This document shows positions 8,209 through 17,987 of a stretch of DNA of 64,000 nt, piece by piece (position 1 is the first letter of the stretch; the number at the start of each line of letters is the position of its first letter). The notes under the pieces are model-generated. The model made no database searches. It was not told the origin of the DNA and saw nothing but the letters and a program-made list of their open reading frames with translations. Made by a program: the position numbers and the translations under genes. This stretch comes from an uncultured Prevotellaceae bacterium (GTDB taxonomy: Bacteria > Bacteroidota > Bacteroidia > Bacteroidales > Bacteroidaceae), in contig CADCFA010000001.1 in the NCBI GenBank assembly GCA_902800595.1, forward strand, positions 1 to 64,000, read 5' to 3'.

Positions 8209-9751
8209 AAATTAAACATTTATAATAATCGCGATAGGCGTGTTCATCGACAGAGGCATCAGTGAAGACCTCGAGGAGCACAGGTCGTGTGCTATCTATA
8301 TTTAATAAGGTGTCGATGCCGGCACGAAGCTGGGGCATATTTGAGGCAGAGAGATACACGACATCATTCTGCTGACAGATACCCTCGGCACTGGTGTGAT
8401 GCGCTGCGGCGACGAAGGCATCACGGGCAGGACTCTGTTCCAGACCAGGCAGCATATTGAAGATGCCGCCCCGACCATTGTTGAGCAAGAGGATACGCAG
8501 ATTACCACGCAGGTTCTGATTCCACAAGGCATTCTGATCGTAAAAGAAACTCAGGTCGCCAATGACACAGAACACCCGATCGTCGGATACCACAGAGAAG
8601 CCTGCTGCCGTAGAGAGCGAGCCCTCAATGCCGTTGACACCACGATTACACCACACTGGATGCTTGGCAAATATGTTTGCCAGACGGATGGCGGTGCTGT
8701 TGGCATAATGGATCTGGGCTTCACCCACAAGACTTTCGAAATACTTCACCGCAGCCATCTGAGAGTAGGCAGGCTCGTAATCGTCAGTCTGCTTACGGAT
8801 ACGCGACAACAGCTCATCCCATTTCTGCATGAAGGGATGGGGCTCCATCACCATCATGAAACGGATATGATCAGCCACTGCCTCACCATCACCTTGGAAG
8901 ATGTGCGTGAGATTCATGAAGGTGTCATTGATCTCGCCTGAGGCATTCACCACCCACGTCTCCTTGGCCTTACGCAAGAAGCGCTTCAGGCGTTTGCTCA
9001 CGATGGAACCACCGATATAGAGCACGAAGTCGGGGACATAAACCTCATCATCACCCACCAACGAGACTGCCTCATCAAAGAGCGGATTCAGAGGCTGGCC
9101 ACTTATCAATAAGGGACGCTTCGCCTGCAGAAACATTCGCGTGATATGACTCAGGGTTGCCGGCGACATGTCGGCAGCAGCATATTCTATCTTTCGTTCT
9201 ACGGGCAGCAAAGGTACACTGAAGTCGAACAGAGGCTCCGTGATGGGCACATTGATATGCACAGGTCCACCCCCACCCTGCATCGCAGCAATCAGCGCCT
9301 CGTTGACCAGGCGGTTACAGTACCAGCGTTCATCAGCATCGTGAGGCTCTGGCAGGGATACTGCCTTACGTACAAATCGCCCTAAGGCATCTGGCTGCGG
9401 CATCGTCTGTCCATCGAGCTGGTCTATCCACGCTGCAGGACGATCTGCCGAGATCACCACTAAGGGGATATGTTGATAATAGGCCTCCGCCACTGCTGGG
9501 GCAAGATTCAACAAGGCTGTACCACTGGTGGCACATACCACAACAGGTTGGCGACGCGCCTGAGACATCCCTAAGGCATAGAACGCTGCAGAACGCTCAT
9601 CAGTAACTGGATAGCATGCGATTTCAGGACACTCGTTGAGATTATGCACGATAGGTGAATTACGACTACCCGGACACACCACAGCATGGCGCACACCATG
9701 AGCCACCAGCAGCGAAGTGAGTATGTTTACTTGTTCTTTATTGCTATACAT
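8207..9751 (-). CDS. menD: SEPHCHC synthase (ThDP-dependent)
   Basis: MenD condenses isochorismate with 2-oxoglutarate, with thiamine diphosphate, in the first committed menaquinone step. The chosen start is MYSNKEQVNI (514 residues), which overlaps the end of menF by 25 nt and suggests translational coupling; the longer frame would extend deep into menF. Visible family blocks are VCPGSRNSPIV, the glutamate-containing TDERSAAFYALG, GTALLNLAPAVAEA, NRGVNGIEGSLSTAAG and the ThDP/Mg motif GDLSFFYDQNALWNQN with NNGRGGIF. It is part of the men operon. Confidence 0.95.
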   Translation of the reverse strand: MYSNKEQVNILTSLLVAHGVRHAVVCPGSRNSPIVHNLNECPEIACYPVTDERSAAFYALGMSQARRQPVVVCATSGTALLNLAPAVAEAYYQHIPLVVISADRPAAWIDQLDGQTMPQPDALGRFVRKAVSLPEPHDADERWYCNRLVNEALIAAMQGGGGPVHINVPITEPLFDFSVPLLPVERKIEYAAADMSPATLSHITRMFLQAKRPLLISGQPLNPLFDEAVSLVGDDEVYVPDFVLYIGGSIVSKRLKRFLRKAKETWVVNASGEINDTFMNLTHIFQGDGEAVADHIRFMMVMEPHPFMQKWDELLSRIRKQTDDYEPAYSQMAAVKYFESLVGEAQIHYANSTAIRLANIFAKHPVWCNRGVNGIEGSLSTAAGFSVVSDDRVFCVIGDLSFFYDQNALWNQNLRGNLRILLLNNGRGGIFNMLPGLEQSPARDAFVAAAHHTSAEGICQQNDVVYLSASNMPQLRAGIDTLLNIDSTRPVLLEVFTDASVDEHAYRDYYKCLI

Positions 9752-10812
9752 CTTCTCATTGTATCTAATTTGGCTTCCGTCTCCTGCCATTCCTGTTCCT
9801 CTACGCTATCCTTCAGCAGTCCACCACCCGCAAAGAGATGGCACAGATCCTGCTCGATGTTCATGCAGCGAAGCGAGACATAAAGGAATGTCTGCGCCTG
9901 GGGGTTCAACATCCCCATAAAGCCCGTGTAATAACGACGGGGGGTATGCTCATGACGGACAATAAAATCGAAAGCATTCTTCTTAGGCAGACCACAAACG
10001 GCTGGTGTGGGATGAAGTGACTGCAGGAGATTGCCGATATGCGCATTGTCAGGCAACGTGAAGTTGAAGTCGCTACGCAGATGCACCAGATTGGCAGCAC
10101 GCACTGTAACGGGACCTTCCTCCCTGAAGTCACTGGCATACTGTTCCAGACACTCTGCGATATAGGTAGCCACTACGCGCTGTTCCTGAATGTTCTTGGT
10201 GGTCCACGTGATAGGCACATCCTTCAATGGCGCATCGTATTTCAACTGTTCCCCCTCCAACTTCATGGTTCCTGCCAAAGCCATCGTCTGCCAGGCAGCG
10301 CCTTCACCCTTGAGCAAAATCTCCGGGGTAGCTGTCAACCAGCAGCCACTCTTCTCAGTCCACACCAAGGCGATAAACAGGCGGGGATAAAGCTCACAGG
10401 CTTTCAGGAAAAAATCCAGGGGTGTCTGCGGAACTTGTCGTTGCTCGTCCACGCAACGAGCCAGCACAATCTTCTGGAAGGTACCCAACACCAACTGCGA
10501 ATGCTCATTGGCAAAATCGATGGCATAATGCATGCGTGTGGCCCCTGTGGTGCCAAAGCTATTGGTAAGGGGGATATCGAGCGACAAGTCAGAGAGGTCT
10601 GAGATGGGCATCTGCTGGATGCTATCAGGACGAATCAACAGAATGGGCTGTTCCGGTTTCACCTCAAAGGGAGCTATCACAAACCCACTTCTGCCATTCA
10701 GTTCCGGACAAGAAAACAATTCCGCTGGCATTCCTTCATTCTGGACTACCAGCGTCGCCTCGTCAGAATGCGGCTGACGAAAAAGAGCTATTCCTGATAT
10801 CTCCGACATCAC
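9727..10812 (-). CDS. menF: Isochorismate synthase
   Basis: This enzyme converts chorismate to isochorismate, the entry to menaquinone. The 361-residue protein has the chorismate-binding domain in its C-terminal two thirds: KIVLARC, TPEILLKGEG, MALAGTMK, HLRSDFNF, LHPTPAVCGLPK, RRYYTGFMG and the C-terminal LFAGGGLLKDS. It overlaps the upstream thioesterase by 4 nt and the downstream menD by 25 nt, so the genes are tightly coupled. An entC-type function in siderophore synthesis is less likely given the men neighbours. Confidence 0.93.
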   Translation of the reverse strand: MMSEISGIALFRQPHSDEATLVVQNEGMPAELFSCPELNGRSGFVIAPFEVKPEQPILLIRPDSIQQMPISDLSDLSLDIPLTNSFGTTGATRMHYAIDFANEHSQLVLGTFQKIVLARCVDEQRQVPQTPLDFFLKACELYPRLFIALVWTEKSGCWLTATPEILLKGEGAAWQTMALAGTMKLEGEQLKYDAPLKDVPITWTTKNIQEQRVVATYIAECLEQYASDFREEGPVTVRAANLVHLRSDFNFTLPDNAHIGNLLQSLHPTPAVCGLPKKNAFDFIVRHEHTPRRYYTGFMGMLNPQAQTFLYVSLRCMNIEQDLCHLFAGGGLLKDSVEEQEWQETEAKLDTMRRCIAIKNK

Positions 10813-11222
10813 CGTTTGGGATTAATCACATAGTTGGTAACACGCACGTTGGAAATCAGATCACCAAGACTGTTCTTGATATCCACATTCCACACATGGA
10901 GCGTCGTGCCTTTATGCAGCAGTTTAGCAAAGGCAGTCACCGTATCACCCTCAGAGACAGCCTGTACATGACTGCCACTAACCTCGATACCCACACAAGC
11001 GCATCCTGGACAAAGCGAACAGGAGCCTACACCAGCCACATTCTCTGCCAAAGCCAGTGAAGCACCGCCACTCAGAAAGCCAAAAGGCTGACGATTGCGC
11101 TCATCAACTTTCATACGTGCCATACAAGTATCGTCCTCGGGCGTGGATACAAACTCCATCCCGAGGGCGGTACTCAAATTTGGCTTTTCGTTAATAATAT
11201 CTCTTATCTTCTCTACGTTCAC
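10809..11222 (-). CDS. menI: Hotdog-fold thioesterase, probable DHNA-CoA thioesterase
   Basis: The hydrolase would release 1,4-dihydroxy-2-naphthoate from its CoA ester. I chose the GTG at 11222 (VNVEKIRDII), giving 137 residues, the usual length; it lies 7 nt after the preceding kinase stop and after an A-rich tract, while the longer ATG frame runs inside that kinase gene. The family motif FGFLSGGASLALAENVA closely resembles the catalytic region of E. coli YdiI/MenI, with the Glu of ALAEN in the catalytic position. A pair of cysteine-rich turns (CSLCPGCAC) is unusual and may simply be structural. Position in the operon directly before menF supports the menaquinone role. Confidence 0.85.
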   Translation of the reverse strand: MNVEKIRDIINEKPNLSTALGMEFVSTPEDDTCMARMKVDERNRQPFGFLSGGASLALAENVAGVGSCSLCPGCACVGIEVSGSHVQAVSEGDTVTAFAKLLHKGTTLHVWNVDIKNSLGDLISNVRVTNYVINPKR

Positions 11223-11229
11223 TTTCTTA

Positions 11230-12210
11230 TTATTTAAAGAGCGAATATTCTGGCACAGTCCATGCCAAGGCACTGGCACCCAGCACATCACGCTCACGGT
11301 TATTCAACTTAGAACAAAGGATCTTCACCCTTCCGCTAAGGTTACCAAACACATGCTCATTAAAAGACTCACAGGCTGGTTCAACCAGCCATTTGCCGGC
11401 ATGGGAGATACCACCAGTGAAGATGATAGCCTCAGGATCAACAATAGAAGCATAATTAGCCAGTCCCAAGCCAAGGTAATAACCTGTGCGGCGATAGACC
11501 TCGATAGCCATCTCGTCACCCTTGTCACAACACTCTGCGATGGTACGAGGCGACAGTTTTTCCAAGCTACGCAGCTGAGAGGGCGCATCAGATTCTGCCA
11601 TCAGTTCACGAGCTGTCTGCACAATACCATTGGCACCAACATAAGCCTCAAGGCAACCTTCATGTCCACAGCCACACTTTCTACCATTATTGATGAGACA
11701 GGTATGGCCAAACTCACCTGCGTAGCCTAATTGACCTACATGCTCCTTTCCTTCTGAGAAGAAACAACTGCCTATACCAACGCCCAGACTGACGATAATG
11801 AAATACTTCATGCCATGAGCACTGCCAAATGTATGTTCGCCAAGGGCAGAGATATGTGCATCGTTGGAGAGTGCCACAGCCAATCCCATACGATCACGAA
11901 GCATCGCTGCTAAAGGGATAACGCCCTTCCAAGGCAAATTGGCTGCATTCTCTATACAGCCTGATACGGAGCTGGCACTGGGAGCACTGACACCCACGGA
12001 GCGGATGGTCTCGTAACCACCATTGGACTCTACCAATGTTATGATGCTCTCACTCAGGGCTGTTACAAAATTATTCACATCAGGATAGTCTTCTGTGGAT
12101 AAAGAATCTTCAGCAATAATATTGCCTCGCACGTCAACAATTGCATAAGTTGTAGATTCATTACTGATATCTACCCCAACGACTTTCGATTTAATGTTGT
12201 ACTCTTCCAT
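11230..12210 (-). CDS. ROK-family sugar kinase, glucokinase-like
   Basis: The 326-residue protein has the ROK layout: an N-terminal ATP phosphate loop (VVGVDISNESTTYAIVD), the sugar-binding segment LSNDAHISALGE, the GEFGHTCL motif with catalytic-site Glu/His, and the zinc-binding CGCGHEGCLE signature. It lacks an N-terminal helix-turn-helix, so it is a kinase rather than a NagC/XylR repressor. Glucose is the most likely substrate. It is the promoter-proximal gene of the men operon, with only 7 nt to menI, so a metabolic gene of a different pathway leads the operon. Confidence 0.88.
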   Translation of the reverse strand: MEEYNIKSKVVGVDISNESTTYAIVDVRGNIIAEDSLSTEDYPDVNNFVTALSESIITLVESNGGYETIRSVGVSAPSASSVSGCIENAANLPWKGVIPLAAMLRDRMGLAVALSNDAHISALGEHTFGSAHGMKYFIIVSLGVGIGSCFFSEGKEHVGQLGYAGEFGHTCLINNGRKCGCGHEGCLEAYVGANGIVQTARELMAESDAPSQLRSLEKLSPRTIAECCDKGDEMAIEVYRRTGYYLGLGLANYASIVDPEAIIFTGGISHAGKWLVEPACESFNEHVFGNLSGRVKILCSKLNNRERDVLGASALAWTVPEYSLFK

Positions 12211-12254
12211 TTTTAGAAAAACATATTTTAGTTATAGTTTCCATATTCATGTGG

Positions 12255-12286
12255 CAAATTTATACATATTTTCCATACTATGCAAA
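12255..12286 (-). promoter_or_regulatory. Promoter of the ROK-men operon
   Basis: On the minus strand TTTG (12286-12283), a 20-nt spacer, and TAAATTTG (12262-12255) match the Bacteroidetes -33/-7 consensus closely. They lie 44 nt upstream of the ROK kinase start. Confidence 0.75.
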
Positions 12287-12323
12287 TCTTTGCACATTTT
12301 TTTTGCAAATATTTACCCTAACC

Positions 12324-12354
12324 TTGCTTTTTTCGCAAGAAATTCGTAACTTTG
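12324..12354 (+). promoter_or_regulatory. Promoter of lysS
   Basis: TTG at 12324-12326, 20 nt, then TAACTTTG at 12347-12354 fit the consensus, 32 nt before the lysS ATG at 12387. This also argues against the longer frame starting at 12249. Confidence 0.75.
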
Positions 12355-12386
12355 CAGCCATAAAAGCAAAAAGAATAGAGAAAAAG

Positions 12387-14174
12387 ATGAACGTTTTAGA
12401 ACTTAGTGAACAAGAAATCGGAAGGCGTCAGAGCCTTCAGGAACTTCGCTCGATGGGTATTGACCCTTATCCTGCTGCTGAGTATCCTGTAAATGCTTGG
12501 AGTACTGATATCATTGAAAACTTTGAGGACTTACCAGTCATCGGCAAGGATGAAGAGGGGAATGACGTACGTGAGGCCGCCACACCCGAAAACAGCCGTA
12601 TGGTAAGCATTGCAGGCCGTATCATGAGCAAGAGCATCATGGGTAAGGCTGCCTTTGCAAAACTGCAGGACTCAAAGGGCCGCATACAGGTGTACGTTCA
12701 GCGCGATTCCATCTGTCCTGATGAAAACAAAGACCTATATAATATAGTATTCAAGAAACTGTTGGACCTGGGCGACTTCATTGGCGTGAAGGGCTATGTA
12801 TTCCGCACCAAGACTGGTGAGATCAGTGTTCACGTGATGGAGCTGACAGTGCTCAGCAAGAGCCTGAAGCCACTGCCGGTGGTGAAGACCGATGCCGACG
12901 GTAAGGTGTATGATGCCTTCGACGATCCTGAACTGCGCTACCGTCAGCGTTACGTGGATCTCATCGTTAACGCCGGCGTGAAGGACACTTTCCTGAAGCG
13001 TGCCACCATCATCCGCACCCTGCGCCGTATCCTCGACGATGCCGGCTATACAGAGGTAGATACCCCTATCCTGCAGAATATTGCCGGTGGTGCTTCTGCC
13101 CGTCCATTCATCACCCACTTCAACGCACTCAATCAGGACATGTACATGCGTATTGCCACTGAGCTCTATCTGAAGCGCCTCATCGTAGGTGGTTTCGAGG
13201 GTGTCTATGAGATGGGTAAGAACTTCCGCAACGAGGGTATGGATAAGACCCACAACCCAGAGTTCACCTGCATGGAGCTCTACGTGAGCTATAAAGACCT
13301 GCTATGGGGCATGACCTTCACGGAGAACATGCTGGAGCAGATCTGTACTGCCGTAAATGGAAAGCCAGAGGTAGAGATCGATGGTAACATCATCTCATTC
13401 AAGGCTCCATTCCGCCGTCTGCCTATCCTCGACGCTATCAAGGAGAAGACAGGTTTCGACTGTGACGGCAAGACAGAGGAGGAGATTCGTGCCTTCTGTC
13501 TCTCTAAGGATATGGAGGTTGATGAGACCATGGGTAAGGGAAAACTTATCGACGAGCTCTTTGGTGAGTTCTGCGAGGGTACCTTCATCCAGCCTACCTT
13601 CATCACCGATTATCCTGTGGAGATGTCACCCCTCACCAAGATGCATCGCTCTAAACCCGGACTCACTGAGCGCTTCGAGCTGATGGTGAATGGTAAGGAG
13701 CTGGCAAATGCCTACTCAGAGCTTAACGACCCCATCGATCAGGAGGAGCGTTTCGTAGAGCAGATGAAGTTGGCAGACAAGGGCGACGACGAGGCAATGA
13801 TCATCGATCAGGATTTCCTGCGTGCCCTGCAGTATGGTATGCCTCCGACCTTTGGTATCGGTATCGGCATCGATCGTCTGGTGATGCTGCTCACTGGTAA
13901 GTTTGCCATTGGTGAAGTGATGCTGTTCCCACAAATGAAGCCAGAGAAGAAGGCACCTCAGAGCACCGTTGCCGAATGGGCAGAGATTGGTGTCACCGAG
14001 GAGTGGGTTCCCGTTCTGCGCAAGGCTGGTTTCAACCTCATCCAGAACATCAAGGACGAGAAGCCCCAGGGTCTGCAGCAGAAGATTGGCGACATTGTGA
14101 AGAAATATAAGCTTGATATGACCAAACCCAGCGTCGATGAAGTCGCCGTCTGGATTACCAAGGCTCAAGCCTAA
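12387..14174 (+). CDS. lysS: Lysyl-tRNA synthetase, class II
   Basis: The enzyme charges tRNA-Lys. The start is set at MNVLELSEQEIG, because the promoter lies inside the longer frame; the product is 595 residues. It shows the N-terminal OB-fold (VSIAGRIMSKSIMGKAAFAKLQD), motif 1 around LRRILDDAGYTEVDTP, motif 2 FRNEGMDKTHNPEFT and motif 3 GIGIGIDRLVMLLTG. A C-terminal extension of about 70 residues follows motif 3 (EIGVTEEWVPVLRKAGF to ITKAQA). That extension is seen in Bacteroidetes LysRS and not in E. coli. It begins a plus-strand operon with gpsA and pgi. Confidence 0.96.
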   Translation: MNVLELSEQEIGRRQSLQELRSMGIDPYPAAEYPVNAWSTDIIENFEDLPVIGKDEEGNDVREAATPENSRMVSIAGRIMSKSIMGKAAFAKLQDSKGRIQVYVQRDSICPDENKDLYNIVFKKLLDLGDFIGVKGYVFRTKTGEISVHVMELTVLSKSLKPLPVVKTDADGKVYDAFDDPELRYRQRYVDLIVNAGVKDTFLKRATIIRTLRRILDDAGYTEVDTPILQNIAGGASARPFITHFNALNQDMYMRIATELYLKRLIVGGFEGVYEMGKNFRNEGMDKTHNPEFTCMELYVSYKDLLWGMTFTENMLEQICTAVNGKPEVEIDGNIISFKAPFRRLPILDAIKEKTGFDCDGKTEEEIRAFCLSKDMEVDETMGKGKLIDELFGEFCEGTFIQPTFITDYPVEMSPLTKMHRSKPGLTERFELMVNGKELANAYSELNDPIDQEERFVEQMKLADKGDDEAMIIDQDFLRALQYGMPPTFGIGIGIDRLVMLLTGKFAIGEVMLFPQMKPEKKAPQSTVAEWAEIGVTEEWVPVLRKAGFNLIQNIKDEKPQGLQQKIGDIVKKYKLDMTKPSVDEVAVWITKAQA

Positions 14175-14207
14175 CGGTTATTGGTTAACGGTTATTGGTT
14201 ATTGTAT

Positions 14208-15203
14208 ATGTACGACTGTGGTAAGATAGCGATTATCGGTGGTGGCAGCTGGGCAACAGCGATTGCCAAGATTGTGGTGGGGCACACTCACCACATCGGA
14301 TGGTATATGCGCCGCGATGATCGTATTGAGGACTTCCGTCGTCTGGGACATAACCCCGCCTATCTCACCAGCGTTCATTTTAATACTGACGAGATCTATT
14401 TCGACAGCGACCTGAACCGTATCGTACAGCAATATGACACACTGGTTTTCGTCACCCCCTCACCCTATCTGAAGAGTCATCTGAAGAAACTCAAGACACG
14501 CATCCGCGACAAGTTCATCCTGACGGCTATCAAGGGTATCGTGCCTGATGAGAACCTGGTATGTTCTGAATATTTCCATCAGGTATATGACGTACCTTAT
14601 GAGAATCTGGCATGTATCGGCGGTCCTTCGCATGCTGAGGAAGTGGCTCTTGAACGCCTATCCTATCTGACGGTAGGCTGTGCCGATCGTGACAAGGCAC
14701 AGGCTTTCTGCGATGTGCTCTCCAGTGATTTCATCAAGACAAAGACTTCTACCGATGTGGTGGGTATTGAATATTCCTCTGTATTGAAGAATGTGTATGC
14801 CATTGCAGCTGGTATCTGTAGCGGTCTGAAATATGGCGACAACTTCCAGTCTGTCCTCATGGCGAATGCCGTACAGGAGATGAATCGTTTCCTCACCGCT
14901 GTCTATCCGCTGGAGCGTAATATCTACGACTCCGTCTATCTGGGTGACCTGCTCGTGACGGGCTATTCCAACTTCTCCCGTAACCGCACCTTCGGTTCGA
15001 TGATTGGCAAGGGCTACAGCGTCAAGTCGGCACAGATTGAGATGGAGATGATTGCCGAGGGCTACTTTGGAACAAAGTGTATGAAGGAGATCAATCGTCA
15101 CTGTCATGTGAACATGCCCATCCTCGATGCAGTCTATAACATTCTCTATGAGCGTATCTCACCGCAGATTGAGATCAAGCTGTTGACGGATAGTTTTAGA
15201 TAA
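14208..15203 (+). CDS. gpsA: Glycerol-3-phosphate dehydrogenase (NAD(P)+)
   Basis: GpsA makes sn-glycerol 3-phosphate for phospholipids from dihydroxyacetone phosphate. The start is placed at MYDCGKIAIIGGGSWATAIAK, after a 33-nt spacer of TTATTGGTTAACGG-like repeats that the longer frame would translate. The 331 residues show the dinucleotide fold, VFVTPSPYL, AIKGI, GGPSHAEEVA with the substrate-contacting region, the catalytic-lysine block SVLKNVYAIAAGI, GDLLVTGYSNFSRNRTFG and an MIAEGYFG segment. The final Arg codon and stop overlap a palindromic repeat arm, as in menC. Confidence 0.94.
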   Translation: MYDCGKIAIIGGGSWATAIAKIVVGHTHHIGWYMRRDDRIEDFRRLGHNPAYLTSVHFNTDEIYFDSDLNRIVQQYDTLVFVTPSPYLKSHLKKLKTRIRDKFILTAIKGIVPDENLVCSEYFHQVYDVPYENLACIGGPSHAEEVALERLSYLTVGCADRDKAQAFCDVLSSDFIKTKTSTDVVGIEYSSVLKNVYAIAAGICSGLKYGDNFQSVLMANAVQEMNRFLTAVYPLERNIYDSVYLGDLLVTGYSNFSRNRTFGSMIGKGYSVKSAQIEMEMIAEGYFGTKCMKEINRHCHVNMPILDAVYNILYERISPQIEIKLLTDSFR

Positions 15204-15222
15204 TAAGAACAGAAGAACATAA
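15198..15222. repeat. Palindromic repeat, single left arm (copy E)
   Basis: AGATAATAAGAACAGAAG followed by AACATAA is identical to the left arm of copy B but has no right arm. It contributes the gpsA stop codon and lies 7 kb from the men copies, showing that the family is not confined to that operon. Confidence 0.75.
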
Positions 15223-15256
15223 GATACTATAAAATAACAAATAAAAACAAATTTTT

Positions 15257-16612
15257 ATGAGTAACATTAAACTTGACATTTCGAAAGCCGCCTGTTTCCT
15301 GAAGGCAGGCGCAGTAGAGGCTTTTGAGCCTCAGGTAAAAGCCGCTCAGAAGGCACTTGAAGAGGGCACATGCCCTGGTAACGATTTCTTGGGCTGGCTC
15401 CACCTGCCTTCAAGCATCACACCTGCTTTCCTCGATGAACTGCAGGCATGTGCCAACGTGCTCCGCGAGAACTGCGAGGCTATCGTTGTAGCTGGTATCG
15501 GTGGTTCTTACCTCGGTGCCCGTGCCGTCATTGAGGCACTCAGCAACAGCTTCGCCTGGCTGGTAGCCGACAAGAAGAACCCCACCATCCTCTTTGCAGG
15601 TAACAATATCGGTGAGGACTACCTCTTTGAACTGACAGAGTATCTGAAAGGCAAGAAATTCGGTGTTATCAACATCTCTAAGAGTGGTACTACCACGGAG
15701 ACAGCCCTCACCTTCCGTCTGCTGAAGAAGCAGTGTGAGGAGCAACGCGGTAAGGCAGAAGCTAAGAAGGTGATTGTAGCTGTTACCGACGCCAAGAGAG
15801 GTGCAGCCCGCACCTGTGCTGACAAAGAGGGTTACAAGAGCTTCATCATCCCCGACAACGTGGGTGGTCGTTTCTCTGTACTGACACCTGTTGGTCTGCT
15901 GCCTATCGCCTGCGCTGGTTTCAATATCAAGGAACTGGTTGGCGGTGCCCAGGATATGGAGAAGGCATGTGGCAAGGATGTACCTTTTGCAGAGAACCCC
16001 GCAGCCCAGTATGCTGCCGTACGCAACAGCCTGTACCAGAACGGCAAGAAGATCGAGATCATGGTGAACTTCCAGCCTAAGCTCCACTTCATGTCTGAAT
16101 GGTGGAAGCAGCTCTATGGTGAGTCTGAAGGTAAGGACAAGAAGGGTATCTTCCCTGCAAGTGTTGACTTCACTACCGACCTCCACTCTATGGGACAGTG
16201 GATTCAGGATGGTGAGCGTACCATCTTCGAAACCGTCATCAGCATTGAGGAGCCTGAGAAGAAGCTGCTCTTCCCCTCTGATGAGGAGAACCTCGACGGA
16301 CTGAACTTCCTGGCTGGCAAGCGTGTGGATGAGGTGAATAAGATGGCAGAGCTCGGTACCCGTCTGGCTCACGTTGACGGTGGTGTACCTAACATCCGCA
16401 TCACAATGCCTCGTCTGACAGAGCGTTATCTCGGACAGCTCATCTACTTCTTTGAGATTGCCTGCGGTATCAGCGGTAACCTGTTGGAGGTTAATCCGTT
16501 CAACCAGCCTGGCGTAGAGGCTTACAAGAAGAATATGTTCGCTCTGCTCGACAAACCAGGCTACGAGGCAGACTCCAAAGCCATCAAGGAGCGCCTGGCC
16601 AAAGAGAGCTAG
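15257..16612 (+). CDS. pgi: Glucose-6-phosphate isomerase
   Basis: The enzyme interconverts glucose 6-phosphate and fructose 6-phosphate. The 451-residue protein is the compact bacterial form. Signatures are [14 protein letters not shown], the phosphate-binding [28 protein letters not shown], the Glu-containing [11 protein letters not shown] and the C-terminal lysine block [16 protein letters not shown]. It is downstream of gpsA and probably in the lysS operon. The ROK glucokinase nearby makes its substrate. Confidence 0.96.
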   Translation: MSNIKLDISKAACFLKAGAVEAFEPQVKAAQKALEEGTCPGNDFLGWLHLPSSITPAFLDELQACANVLRENCEAIVVAGIGGSYLGARAVIEALSNSFAWLVADKKNPTILFAGNNIGEDYLFELTEYLKGKKFGVINISKSGTTTETALTFRLLKKQCEEQRGKAEAKKVIVAVTDAKRGAARTCADKEGYKSFIIPDNVGGRFSVLTPVGLLPIACAGFNIKELVGGAQDMEKACGKDVPFAENPAAQYAAVRNSLYQNGKKIEIMVNFQPKLHFMSEWWKQLYGESEGKDKKGIFPASVDFTTDLHSMGQWIQDGERTIFETVISIEEPEKKLLFPSDEENLDGLNFLAGKRVDEVNKMAELGTRLAHVDGGVPNIRITMPRLTERYLGQLIYFFEIACGISGNLLEVNPFNQPGVEAYKKNMFALLDKPGYEADSKAIKERLAKES

Positions 16613-16617
16613 AAAAT

Positions 16618-16657
16618 CTAGTAAGCCTAGTAAGCCTAGTAAGCCTAGTAAGCCTAG
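16618..16657. repeat. 10-bp tandem repeat upstream of the HAD gene
   Basis: Four consecutive copies of CTAGTAAGCC-type sequence (unit period 10, imperfect only at the ends) fill the spacer between pgi and the HAD phosphatase ATG. Such a repeat right before a start codon could vary in copy number and change spacing or translation. Confidence 0.85.
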
Positions 16658-17386
16658 ATGTACACCCTAGCAATATTAAAATACTTAGAAGAACACGGCT
16701 TTGAGGCATTCCGCCCCAAAGCCGTGCTTTTCGATATGGACGGCGTTCTCTATGACTCCATGCCCAATCATGCCATTGCCTGGCAGGAGAGCATGGCTAA
16801 GTTCGGTATCCACATGACAGCCGACGATGCCTATGCCACTGAGGGAGCGCGTGGGGTAGATACCATCCGTTTCATGGTACTCCAACAACAGCGTCGTGAG
16901 ATCGACGAGGCTGAGGCACAGCGTATGTATGATGAGAAGAGTCGCATTTTCCATAGTCTCCCTGAGGCACCACTCATGCCAGGTATCCTCGACCTCATGC
17001 AGCAGATACATGCTGCAGGCATCCAATGCGGCATCGTTACAGGCAGTGGACAGTTGCCACTGATAGAGCGTCTTAAAAGGGATTTCGGTGCTTTCGTCGA
17101 TGAAAAACACATCACTACTGCCTATGATGTGAAGCGTGGAAAGCCAGCGCCCGATCCCTATCTGACGGGACTCCAGAAAGCAGGCGGACTTCAACCCAAC
17201 GAGGCTATTGTCATAGAGAATGCGCCACTTGGCGTGCGCGCTGGACACGCAGCCCATATCTTTACCATAGCTGTCAACACGGGACCATTGGCTAACGAAG
17301 AACTCTTAGGTGCTGGTGCCGACCTCATCTTCCCAACGATGGTAGAACTCAGTAGCTGTTGGCAGAAACTGGTTCCAGCCCTTTAA
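16658..17386 (+). CDS. HAD-superfamily hydrolase, beta-phosphoglucomutase-like
   Basis: The 242-residue protein has all HAD motifs: nucleophile FDMDGVLYDSMP, motif II GIVTGSG, motif III lysine in KRGKPAPDPYLTGLQKAG and the acidic motif IV region VIENAPLGVRAGHAA. The helical cap of subfamily I lies between motifs I and II. The sequence pattern is that of the beta-phosphoglucomutase/phosphatase branch, acting on sugar phosphates, which suits its place after pgi. The exact substrate cannot be told. It is preceded by a tandem repeat and converges directly on the DUF4738 gene, with no space between the stop codons. Confidence 0.88.
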   Translation: MYTLAILKYLEEHGFEAFRPKAVLFDMDGVLYDSMPNHAIAWQESMAKFGIHMTADDAYATEGARGVDTIRFMVLQQQRREIDEAEAQRMYDEKSRIFHSLPEAPLMPGILDLMQQIHAAGIQCGIVTGSGQLPLIERLKRDFGAFVDEKHITTAYDVKRGKPAPDPYLTGLQKAGGLQPNEAIVIENAPLGVRAGHAAHIFTIAVNTGPLANEELLGAGADLIFPTMVELSSCWQKLVPAL

Positions 17387-17968
17387 TCACACGCCGTCTT
17401 CGTCGGTAACCTTATTCTCCTGAGGCTGTTGCTCCTGGGTGCTGTTGGTATCCATCTGATCATCCCGTTTGATGCTCACAGTGCCAAAATTGCTGACAGT
17501 CACCACCAAGGGGATATATTCATCAGTCTGGGGATGGCTCACACTACCGGCAAACACCAGATTGTTACCATCAACCTTATCAAACACCAGACCTTCTAGG
17601 ATACCTGTCTGCCGATAATCATCGTCAAGCTGGGCATCAAAGTTTGCCTTCGTAAACACCTTCTTGAAGAACACGCTACCGTCGGCACGGATAATGCGAA
17701 GCGTAATACGATTATCCACAAACTTCTGTCCTGTCTCATCCTGCACCATGCGCAGACTGTCATCAGCCTGGCGGTTGATAATCACCTGATAGCCCTTGGT
17801 GAGCCACTCCACATCCTGCTTCTGATCGTAGGGCTGCATGCGGACAGGTGCCTTCGGCTTCTCTTTCTCAATAGTGGGGACGATGATATTCTGACTCTCT
17901 TTCTTCTTACCACAGCTAATGGCCAGAACAGCTATCAGCAGGGCAGCAAGCAGTTGTATTTTCTTCAT
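17387..17968 (-). CDS. DUF4738-type lipoprotein
   Basis: The start at MKKIQLLAALLIAVLAISCGK gives a signal peptide with a lipobox (LAIS before Cys) and a 193-residue lipoprotein. The mature part has a short charged linker, a beta-rich domain (GYQVIINRQ to LVVTVSNFGTVSIKRDD) and an acidic Gln-rich tail. It fits the Bacteroidetes DUF4738 family, for which no function is known. It is transcribed alone from a divergent promoter region shared with the DUF4230 genes. Confidence 0.78.
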   Translation of the reverse strand: MKKIQLLAALLIAVLAISCGKKKESQNIIVPTIEKEKPKAPVRMQPYDQKQDVEWLTKGYQVIINRQADDSLRMVQDETGQKFVDNRITLRIIRADGSVFFKKVFTKANFDAQLDDDYRQTGILEGLVFDKVDGNNLVFAGSVSHPQTDEYIPLVVTVSNFGTVSIKRDDQMDTNSTQEQQPQENKVTDEDGV

Positions 17969-17987
17969 TGCGTTGTTTATTTTTCGG

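Noticed and set aside
15410..16372. A 320-codon minus-strand frame opposite pgi
   Set aside because: Shadow of pgi, with no known motif or ribosome-binding context.
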